Shown here: positions 57,578 to 64,000 of the stretch, piece by piece | How the letters are laid out: every line of letters starts with the position of its first letter | Numbering within the stretch: position 1 is the stretch's first letter | Source of the DNA: an uncultured Porphyromonadaceae bacterium | Lineage (GTDB): Bacteria > Bacteroidota > Bacteroidia > Bacteroidales > Muribaculaceae | Assembly (NCBI GenBank): GCA_900548975.1 | Contig: URMS01000001.1 | Span: forward strand, 62,001 to 126,000 | DNA: 64,000 nt | Reading direction: 5' to 3' | Made by a program: the position numbers and the translations under genes | The notes under the pieces: model-generated | Told to the model about the DNA's origin: nothing | The model's input: only the letters and a program-made list of their open reading frames with translations | Databases searched by the model: none

Positions 57578-58017
57578 TATTTCGCCGGACAGAGGGTGGC
57601 GATGTAGCGCAGCGCGTCGGCCCGGGCGATATCGCCGATAATCAGCACCACCGGCATCGGGCCGTCGGCCTGGCATACGCCGAATACCCGTTTGCGCGTG
57701 CCGTCGAAGGCGGCATATACGCCCCTGTCGTTTACTTTCACCACACTTCCGGCACTGGTGCCTGCCAGTACGGCCGTCAGCGTCAGGGCGCTCACTCCGG
57801 TCTTCGGTGGCTGTGTGCCTATGGCGAAGAGAATTGTATTGTCGCGGCTTCGGTACACGTCCATACCCATTTTCGCCGACAGGGCGCTGTCGTACGACAT
57901 GCCGTCGGGTGCCTCGATCATAGCATGGCGTCCGCGGAGCACATTGGCGCCCGACGCATTCAGGGCACAGGTAGCCAGCGTGGCCACAAGTATGAGTATG
58001 CGGAGCAGATGTGCCAT
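57577..58017 (-). CDS. Small exported protein, unknown
   Basis: A 146-residue protein with a signal peptide (MAHLLRILILVATLATCALNA). The mature part is short-stranded and rich in Gly, Ala and Val (VLRGRHAMIEAPDGMSYDSALSAKMGMDVYRSRDNTILFAI). No family recognised. It follows the SDR gene with a 1-nt gap and probably shares its transcript, but no functional link is clear. The start at 58017 is chosen for the signal peptide; the longer frame is arginine-rich shadow. Confidence 0.6.
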   Translation of the reverse strand: MAHLLRILILVATLATCALNASGANVLRGRHAMIEAPDGMSYDSALSAKMGMDVYRSRDNTILFAIGTQPPKTGVSALTLTAVLAGTSAGSVVKVNDRGVYAAFDGTRKRVFGVCQADGPMPVVLIIGDIARADALRYIATLCPAK

Positions 58018-58018
58018 A

Positions 58019-58786
58019 TTACTGTGCGGTAAGGCCGCCGTCGACGGGCATGAGGGCGCCGGTGATAAACGGAGCGGCGCCGGACGCGAGAAAATACACA
58101 AGTTCGGCCACTTCTTCGGGATAGCCAACCCGACCGACAGGGAAGAGTGCGCCCTCTTCGGCGAAATACTCCTCGACGGGCTTGCCGGTGCGCTCCGACA
58201 ACCGTTCGAACAGTTTCTCCACAAGCGGCGTACGCACGGTGCCGGGACACACGGCATTCACCTGCACGCCCTTGTCGGCCAGATCGAGGGCTATGCTCTT
58301 GGTCATTTGGCCGATGGCACCTTTGGTAAGGCCGTAGGCAAAGCTTGCAGTCTTGCCTATGAACGACTGGTCGGAGGCCATCAGCACGGCCGAACCGCCG
58401 CCTCCCTCCACAATCCGGGGGAGTGCCGCGCGCAGAGTGTTGACAGTGCCGTAGAGATTGGTCTGTATTACCAGGTCGAGCTCTTCGTCGGTTATGTCGA
58501 GGATGGTGTTCTTGCGGTGGATGCCCGCGTTGGCAAACACACTGTCGAGACGCCCGAAACGCTCCACCGCCGTATCGGCGGCGGCATCGATGTCGGCGCG
58601 GCGACGGGTGTCGCCGGCCACGAAAACTGTGCCGGGCACCGAAGCTTCCAGCGCAGCGCCTCCGGCGGCATCGAGGTCCATGAACACCACATTCCAGCCC
58701 TCGCCCGCGAATTTACGCACCGCGGCGGCTCCGATACCGGCAGCCCCGCCGGTGATGAGAATTGTTCTCTTTCTGGCCTTTTCCAT
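58019..58786 (-). CDS. Short-chain dehydrogenase/reductase
   Basis: A 255-residue SDR oxidoreductase. The cofactor motif is ITGGAAGIGAAAVRKF (TGxxxGxG), and Asp in VFMDLDAAG (residue 37) suggests NAD rather than NADP. The catalytic set is Asn in NAGIHRKN, Ser in MASDQSF, and Tyr-x3-Lys in YGLTKGA. The substrate is unknown; the fold alone fits sugar, steroid or acyl-chain reduction. It begins MEKARKRTILITGGAAG and is followed by a small exported protein gene. Confidence 0.92.
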   Translation of the reverse strand: MEKARKRTILITGGAAGIGAAAVRKFAGEGWNVVFMDLDAAGGAALEASVPGTVFVAGDTRRRADIDAAADTAVERFGRLDSVFANAGIHRKNTILDITDEELDLVIQTNLYGTVNTLRAALPRIVEGGGGSAVLMASDQSFIGKTASFAYGLTKGAIGQMTKSIALDLADKGVQVNAVCPGTVRTPLVEKLFERLSERTGKPVEEYFAEEGALFPVGRVGYPEEVAELVYFLASGAAPFITGALMPVDGGLTAQ

Positions 58787-58896
58787 GCCGCAAAATTACA
58801 CCTTTTCGCACCAACAGCCCATAATATAGACCTAAAAAATGTAAAAGCTTGTCAATGCGGCACCACAGGGGAAACCGGAATTTGGCGAAGTTTTGC

Positions 58897-58904
58897 TATC
58901 TTTG
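58897..58904 (+). promoter_or_regulatory. Candidate -7 element of rex
   Basis: TATCTTTG matches TAnnTTTG and ends only 4 nt before the rex ATG, so transcription would begin at or just before the start codon. The nearest TTTG is 12 nt upstream, too close for the usual spacing. Confidence 0.35.
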
Positions 58905-58908
58905 CACA

Positions 58909-59580
58909 ATGAATCAGAAAGTGACAGCTTTACGAGCCGGCGGTCTGCTGCCGGAACCGACACTGCGCCGACTGCCCTGGTATCTCGCCTATCTCAGCAC
59001 GCTGAATACCGGACAGGAGACGTACATCTCGACCACGCGCCTGGCCGAGGCACTTTCGGTGGATCCTTCGCAGATAGCAAAAGACCTCTCGTTCCTGGGC
59101 ATACGCGGCAAAACGCGCATAGGCTACGAAGTGACGGCTCTCGAAAGCACCCTGCGGCAGTTTCTCGGATTCTCCACCTGCCACAACGCCATAATGGCCG
59201 GTGCAGGCAGCCTCGGAGCCGCCCTGATGGCCGACTCGGGCCTGCAGCACTACGGCCTCAACATAGTAGCCGGCATCGACACCGACCCGGCCATAGCGGG
59301 CACGTCCATAAGCGGGGTGCCGGTATATCAGCCCGACCGCCTCGGCGACCTGGTGCGCAGTCTCGATATCAAGATAGGCATCATCGCCGTCCCCGTCGGC
59401 GCCGCCCAGGAGGTGGCCGACGCACTTGTGGCCGCCGGCGTGAAAGCGCTGTGGAATTTCACCCCTACCCGCATCCGCATATCAGGCGACACCGTGGTGG
59501 CAAACACATCGATATATTCGCATCTGGCTGTGATGTACAACCGACTTGCAAATATGGGCCATGAAAGCGATAGTAATTGA
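58909..59580 (+). CDS. rex: Redox-sensing transcriptional repressor Rex
   Basis: A 223-residue regulator that reads the NADH/NAD+ ratio. The N-terminal winged helix (residues 1-80) contains TRLAEALSVDPSQIAKDLSFLGIRGKTRIGY, the Rex signature. The C-terminal Rossmann domain has GAGSLGAALMADSGL and the domain-swapped C-terminal helix. Rex usually represses fermentation and electron-transfer genes when NADH is low. The ATG at 58909 is used; an upstream frame adds residues from the promoter. A FAH-like gene overlaps its 3' end by 20 nt. Confidence 0.95.
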   Translation: MNQKVTALRAGGLLPEPTLRRLPWYLAYLSTLNTGQETYISTTRLAEALSVDPSQIAKDLSFLGIRGKTRIGYEVTALESTLRQFLGFSTCHNAIMAGAGSLGAALMADSGLQHYGLNIVAGIDTDPAIAGTSISGVPVYQPDRLGDLVRSLDIKIGIIAVPVGAAQEVADALVAAGVKALWNFTPTRIRISGDTVVANTSIYSHLAVMYNRLANMGHESDSN

Positions 59581-60121
59581 GCCCGACCGCACGGTGTGGC
59601 CCGGCGTCGACTCGGCCGTGCTGCGCCCGGGCGAGCCTGTTTTCGTAGCCGATCCCGCCGATGCGTGGCGGTGCCGTGTCGTGCCTGCGGTGCGCATATC
59701 GCGCCTCGGAATGCACATAAGCCCCGCCAATGTCCACCGCCACATCGACGCCATAACGGTATTCCACCTCATGACTCCCGCCACACCATGCGCAGGCATG
59801 GCCCCCGGGCTTATCGACCGCACATTCTCGCCCGGAGACTGGATGCCGCTCGACAGCGACGGCTACTCATCTACATTCAGCCTCCGCGTAGCCCGCGGAC
59901 CGATCGGCGGGGATGCCGCCGAAGAAATCGCCGTAGAATTCTCGCCCGACGCGCTGGGTGTGACCCTCGAGATTGCGCGGCTGTCGCAGATGTGCACATT
60001 CCGCACTGGCGATGTCATACTCTTTGCCGAAGCGGGCGCCGAGATCGGGCCGCCATGCCTCGATACATTTGTCCGGGCCACTCTGAACGGACACGACACA
60101 TTGAATATCAGGATAAAATAG
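59561..60121 (+). CDS. Degenerate fumarylacetoacetase-fold protein
   Basis: A 186-residue protein. Its parts line up with the small FAH-family hydrolases of Bacteroidales: DSAVLRPGEPVFV for the usual DSAI-x-GKPF, VVPAVRISRLGMHISPANVHRHIDAITV for the usual E-x-E...VRI-RLGK-I, and FRTGDVILFAEAGAEIGPP near the end for the usual KTGD-I-TGTP-GVGP. The Glu-x-Glu metal ligands and the TGTP loop are replaced, so it is probably not an active hydrolase. It overlaps rex by 20 nt and precedes porU by 11 nt. Confidence 0.7.
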   Translation: MKAIVIEPDRTVWPGVDSAVLRPGEPVFVADPADAWRCRVVPAVRISRLGMHISPANVHRHIDAITVFHLMTPATPCAGMAPGLIDRTFSPGDWMPLDSDGYSSTFSLRVARGPIGGDAAEEIAVEFSPDALGVTLEIARLSQMCTFRTGDVILFAEAGAEIGPPCLDTFVRATLNGHDTLNIRIK

Positions 60122-60132
60122 ACGTGGTAACC

Positions 60133-63100
60133 ATGTTAAAACGCCTTCTGCTCTCTACCTTAACACTACTCATATTATCCGCCACAGCCAAAGCCACCAC
60201 CCCGCTTGCATCGGAGCGTTGGGCCAAGGTAAGCATCGACACCACAGGCATCTACGAAATATCGTACGAAAAGCTCCGATCGCTCGGCTTCAGCGATCCC
60301 TCCAAAGTGGCGGTCTACGGCAGCGGAGGCATCGTGGCGGCCGACCACTCCTTCGAAGGCCCGTTCGGCGAAGGCCTCGCGCCCGCTCCGGCCATGCACA
60401 CCGCCGACGGACGCATGCTGTTCTTCGCCGAAGCATCGGTACGCGCCACCATGACTTCAGAAAGACGTCTGACAGTGGTACGCAACCACTACGACAGCAA
60501 AGCCTTCTACTTCCTCTCCGACCGCCACGGCGCACCCGCCCCCCTGCCCACCTCGGGCCACGAGGCCCCGTCCGACGCCGTCGGCACACACAGCCATATC
60601 CAGTATTTCGACCGCCAGTCGTATTCGCCAGGCAAAGGAGGCGCCATAATGCTGTCGCGTCCGCTCATGCAGGGACAGACCGAGACCTACGGCTTCTCGC
60701 TGGAGGGCTACGACGCCGCAGCCGGCATCGAACCCTCGCTTTACGCCGAATACGGCATAAAGATAAGCCGCACCGAGAACATCGGCATCGAAACTGGCGC
60801 CGGCATAAACTTAGGCTTTGTCTCCACCCCCTCCGTCTACAGAAGTACCTCCGACAGCGAGGCTTACCGACGTGGCACGGTATCGGCCACATTCACGCCC
60901 GAAAGCGGCGCTACAGAAGGCACCGTCGTCTTCCGCTCCAAAACCGACCTCACCGGCAGCTTCACCGCCCTCGACTTCGTATATATAATATACCGGCGCT
61001 CCAACACCATCGGCGACAACTCAGAACTGATGATGAACTACAGCGAGACGCCCGAAGCCGTAGCACTGCACAATGCCCCTGTCGACGCCGTGGTATGGGA
61101 TGTGACTCCGGGCCGCACGCCGTCGGCGCCGGTAATTACCCATCACACTAACGGAAGCGCGACATTCGCCCCGACTGACAACAGCCGCCGCTTCGTGGCA
61201 TTCAGCCCCTCGGGCAATCACCGCACTCCGGGCCAGGCCGTTGCCGTCGACAACCAAAATCTGGGCGACTCGCCTGCCCCCGATATACTTATAATATGCG
61301 CGCCGGCCCTTCAGCCGCAGGCCGAAGAGCTTGCCGCCATACACCGCCACTACCAGGATGCCACGGTACTGGTGGCACCTCAGGACCGCGTGTTCGACGA
61401 ATTTTCCGACGGCATCCGCACGCCAATGGCATTCCGGCGGCTCGCCAAGAAATTCTATGACCGCGACCCGGAACGTTTCCGTCATATAATTCTCTACGGC
61501 GGAGGCACATACAACAACCTCACGCTCGACAACAGCGGCTCGATGCTCGTAACATTCCAGGCCGAGACACCCGACGAATCGCGCAACAAGAGCTACAACT
61601 ATTGCTCCGACCAGTATTTCGCCATGCTCGACGACGGCTTCAGCATATCTCGGGTCAATAACACGCCCATGTCGGTCAACGTGGGACGCATAGCCGTCAA
61701 AACACCCGCCGAGGGCGACAATTACAACCTCAAGATACGCCGCTTCTTCGAGCGCGGCCCGCAGCCGGCGGCGTTCCGGCGCGCCCTTATGTACAGCGAT
61801 GACGGCGACAAATACCAGCATTATTTCCAGAACGAGGAGTCGTGCGAAGCCCTGGCTCCCGCCGACATGTCGATAGGCCGTGTCGACAGCTACTTCTACC
61901 CCTACGACAAGGTCGCCCATACCTATCCCGACCTGGTGCGCGAAGCCGGCATGGCACTCACCCGCGGCGTGGGCTACATGAGCTACTGCGGCCACGGTAC
62001 AACTAAGTCGATGGGCGATGTGATAACGCTCCAGTCGGCCGACACATACCGCTACGACATAGCGCCGTTCGCCATGTTTGCCTCCTGCGAGACATTCCAG
62101 TTCGACCGCGGCGAGTTTTCCATCGTAGAGCACATGACCACCGACCCCGACGGCGGCATACTATGCTGCGTGGCGAGCGGACGCTCGGTGGTGCTTCCCT
62201 ACAACCGGGTGCTCAGCACCAATATGGCCCAGTGCTATGCCGACCTCGCCCCGGGCGATACCTACGGCGACCTGCTGCGTCGGACCCGACAGCGCATACT
62301 GGCCAACACCACCACCTCGATTGCCCGCAACACCATGTGCTACAACTTCTGCGGCGACCCCGCTCTGCCGGTGCCGGCGCCACACTACGGCATAGTTCTC
62401 GACAGCACCGCCTCGGAGTCGTTCACTCCGCGCGTAGCCAACCGTCTCACCGGCCACATAGCCGATGCCGACGGCAATATCGTCGACGATTTCAACGGCA
62501 GCATCGAGCTTAGCCTGCACAAGGCGCCGGTAAGGAAAACCAACCTCACCGACACCGACAGCGTCCTCACCGCCGACGACTGCCATCAAATACTCGCCTC
62601 AGTGGCCGCCACAGTGACCGGCGGCCGGTTCACCGCCGACCTCACGGTACCCCACACCGGAATCGCCGCCGACAAGCATCGGCTGAGCATGGCAGCCGTT
62701 GCCGATGACCGCCGCTGCGCCTACGGCGTGGACAGCACACTGGCTGTCAACGCGCGCGAAGCCGATCCGGCCGACATCGACCGTACCCCGCCTGTAATTG
62801 TGCGCACCTATATCGACACCGACGATTTTGTGCCCGGCGACATCACCGGCTCCGACGTCTGCTTCCATGCCGTCGTCGACCCCTCGCCGTCGGGGCTGCG
62901 TACGGCCACCGGGCTCGAACGCAGCATCAAAATAGACCTCGACGGCTCGCAGAGCGTGCCCAACGCTCCGGCACTGTCGCGCCCCGATGCCGACGGACTC
63001 GTGCATATCGCCGTACCCTTCGCCGACCTGGCCGAAGGCAGGCATTCCATAGCCATATCCGTGGCCAACAACGCAGGCGCCACAGCCGGGGCGATGATAG

Positions 63101-63423
63101 ATTTCGTGGTGGGCCGCACATCGCTTTCCGCCGTCCTGGGCCATGATGCCGAAAGCGGCGTCGCACGCCGCGACATCACCTTCACACTCGACGGCGCCGA
63201 CAGCGCCGACACACGCCTGCTGATCACCGACCGCAACGGCCACACCGTATTCTCCCGCAGCGGCTGCACCTTCCCCTGCACGTGGAATCTCACCGCCGCC
63301 GACGGAAGCCGCGTGCCCGACGGCAGCTACCGCGCATGGGTGATGCTCTCCGACGGCAACGCCTCGGGAAGCTCGCAGGCCGTACATTTTACCGTCCTGC
63401 GCGACCGCCAAGACAATAAATAA
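60133..63423 (+). CDS. porU: Type IX secretion system sortase PorU
   Basis: A 1096-residue C25-like cysteine peptidase that removes the C-terminal sorting domain from T9SS cargo and attaches it to A-LPS on the cell surface. The signal peptide is MLKRLLLSTLTLLILSATAKA. The catalytic dyad is His621 in YCGHGTTKS and Cys652 in FASCETF. Immunoglobulin-like C-terminal domains follow. The start at 60133 is used; the upstream frame (179 residues) is arginine-rich. porV follows after 58 nt, the usual pairing in Bacteroidetes. Confidence 0.95.
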   Translation: MLKRLLLSTLTLLILSATAKATTPLASERWAKVSIDTTGIYEISYEKLRSLGFSDPSKVAVYGSGGIVAADHSFEGPFGEGLAPAPAMHTADGRMLFFAEASVRATMTSERRLTVVRNHYDSKAFYFLSDRHGAPAPLPTSGHEAPSDAVGTHSHIQYFDRQSYSPGKGGAIMLSRPLMQGQTETYGFSLEGYDAAAGIEPSLYAEYGIKISRTENIGIETGAGINLGFVSTPSVYRSTSDSEAYRRGTVSATFTPESGATEGTVVFRSKTDLTGSFTALDFVYIIYRRSNTIGDNSELMMNYSETPEAVALHNAPVDAVVWDVTPGRTPSAPVITHHTNGSATFAPTDNSRRFVAFSPSGNHRTPGQAVAVDNQNLGDSPAPDILIICAPALQPQAEELAAIHRHYQDATVLVAPQDRVFDEFSDGIRTPMAFRRLAKKFYDRDPERFRHIILYGGGTYNNLTLDNSGSMLVTFQAETPDESRNKSYNYCSDQYFAMLDDGFSISRVNNTPMSVNVGRIAVKTPAEGDNYNLKIRRFFERGPQPAAFRRALMYSDDGDKYQHYFQNEESCEALAPADMSIGRVDSYFYPYDKVAHTYPDLVREAGMALTRGVGYMSYCGHGTTKSMGDVITLQSADTYRYDIAPFAMFASCETFQFDRGEFSIVEHMTTDPDGGILCCVASGRSVVLPYNRVLSTNMAQCYADLAPGDTYGDLLRRTRQRILANTTTSIARNTMCYNFCGDPALPVPAPHYGIVLDSTASESFTPRVANRLTGHIADADGNIVDDFNGSIELSLHKAPVRKTNLTDTDSVLTADDCHQILASVAATVTGGRFTADLTVPHTGIAADKHRLSMAAVADDRRCAYGVDSTLAVNAREADPADIDRTPPVIVRTYIDTDDFVPGDITGSDVCFHAVVDPSPSGLRTATGLERSIKIDLDGSQSVPNAPALSRPDADGLVHIAVPFADLAEGRHSIAISVANNAGATAGAMIDFVVGRTSLSAVLGHDAESGVARRDITFTLDGADSADTRLLITDRNGHTVFSRSGCTFPCTWNLTAADGSRVPDGSYRAWVMLSDGNASGSSQAVHFTVLRDRQDNK

Positions 63424-63481
63424 GCCTACAGCAAGTTATATATGTAGGGCCGGGCATAAGTGCCGCCCTGTGTAACCGACA

Positions 63482-64000
63482 ATGAAATCAGCTTATATAT
63501 CTCTAATTCTCCTTGTGATGTCGGCCCTTGCCGCCGGCGCACAGAAGAACGAATTCAACCCCATCGAGACCGGTGTGACATCGCTCAGCATCGCGCCCGA
63601 CGCGCGCGGCGCATCCATGGGCGACCTCGGCGCCGCCACAGAGCCCGACGCCAACTCCCAGTTCTGGAATCCATCGAAATACGCATTCGCCTACAGCCAG
63701 GCCGCCGTGTCGCTCAACTACACGCCGTGGCTGCGCAAACTCGTCAACGACATCTTTCTCGCCGACCTGGCCGGCTACTACAAGATCGGCCGCGACGACA
63801 ATCAGGCCATCAGCGCCTCGCTGCGCTACTTTTCGCTCGGCGAAGTGACCACATCCGAAGGCGAGGGCATCGCCGGCCAGTCGCTCAACCCCTACGAAAT
63901 GTCGTTCGACCTGGGCTACTCGCGCAAACTGTCCGAGAAATTCTCCATGGGCGTCGTTTTCCGCTACATCTACTCGGCCCTCGGCTTCTCTGAGTCCTAT
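63482..64000 (+). CDS. porV: T9SS outer-membrane protein PorV, N-terminal part
   Basis: The first 173 residues of PorV (LptO), cut by the right edge of the window. The signal peptide is MKSAYISLILLVMSALAAGA. The N-terminal plug and first strands show TGVTSLSIAPDARGASMGDLGAA and FWNPSKYAFA, both diagnostic of PorV. It shuttles cargo from the SprA translocon to PorU. Adjacent to porU. Confidence 0.93.
   Translation, partial: MKSAYISLILLVMSALAAGAQKNEFNPIETGVTSLSIAPDARGASMGDLGAATEPDANSQFWNPSKYAFAYSQAAVSLNYTPWLRKLVNDIFLADLAGYYKIGRDDNQAISASLRYFSLGEVTTSEGEGIAGQSLNPYEMSFDLGYSRKLSEKFSMGVVFRYIYSALGFSESY

Noticed and set aside
59596..60132. 179-residue N-terminal extension of PorU
   Set aside because: Arg-rich shadow of the FAH-like gene. 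A clear signal peptide begins at 60133.

Overview
The window looks like the chromosome of a gut-type Bacteroidales bacterium, most likely Muribaculaceae. This rests on the GC-rich coding sequence, promoters of the Bacteroidetes type (TTTG, 19-20 nt, TAnnTTTG), Bacteroidetes-specific families (DUF3078, DUF4369-thioredoxin proteins, a Rne/Rng RNase with a Bacteroidales-style tail, a 29-residue AURKAIP1/COX24-like ribosomal protein) and type IX secretion genes. The family-level placement is inference.

Layout. 1-8.0 kb: end of an RND adaptor, topA with a coupled rRNA/tRNA pseudouridine synthase, groES-groL, and inositol-phosphate synthase. 8-14.2 kb: an OmpA-like lipoprotein, a secreted M6 metalloprotease with a T9SS-type C-terminus, a UDG-fold glycosylase, tRNA-Gly, a small membrane protein and a stand-alone lpxA. 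14.3-18.8 kb: a three-gene, phage-derived cassette (small DUF6582-like protein, 810-residue unknown, complete terminase large subunit) with no other phage genes. 19-25.3 kb: a CobW-type metallochaperone with a palindromic operator candidate, a thioredoxin-like protein, and a NamZ/SSS transporter/WYL regulator operon that could salvage MurNAc. 25.4-26.7 kb: tRNA-Ala followed by a duplicated MNT-HEPN module with one broken HEPN gene.

26.8-38.8 kb is mainly housekeeping on the minus strand: frr, pyrH, a MATE pump, a BI-1 protein, argS, manC, mtnN, mdh, an RNase E/G, a tiny ribosomal protein, an HU protein and a DUF308 protein. 39.1-46.7 kb: an AlbA-domain protein overlapping an S41 protease, an exported CHAT protease and pnp. 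47-50 kb, plus strand: acpP, fabF and a MscS channel. 50-58.8 kb: membrane pyrophosphatase, a five-gene overlapping operon (purC-ubiE-DUF3078-two exported unknowns), phoH, and an SDR with a small exported protein. 58.9-64 kb, plus strand: rex, a degenerate FAH-fold protein, porU and the start of porV.

Working links. PorU and PorV process and carry T9SS cargo, and the M6 protease at 9-12 kb looks like such cargo. PNPase and RNase E/G both carry repetitive charged or proline-rich tails. The most unusual non-coding signal is a set of 8-bp-period arrays (consensus TAGGANNT on the minus strand) that begin at or within one unit of stop codons and place TAG in all three frames. The most interesting genes are the isolated terminase cassette and the recombined MNT-HEPN locus. 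Start sites were moved downstream of the longest open frame wherever signal peptides, conserved N-termini or promoters favoured a later ATG.
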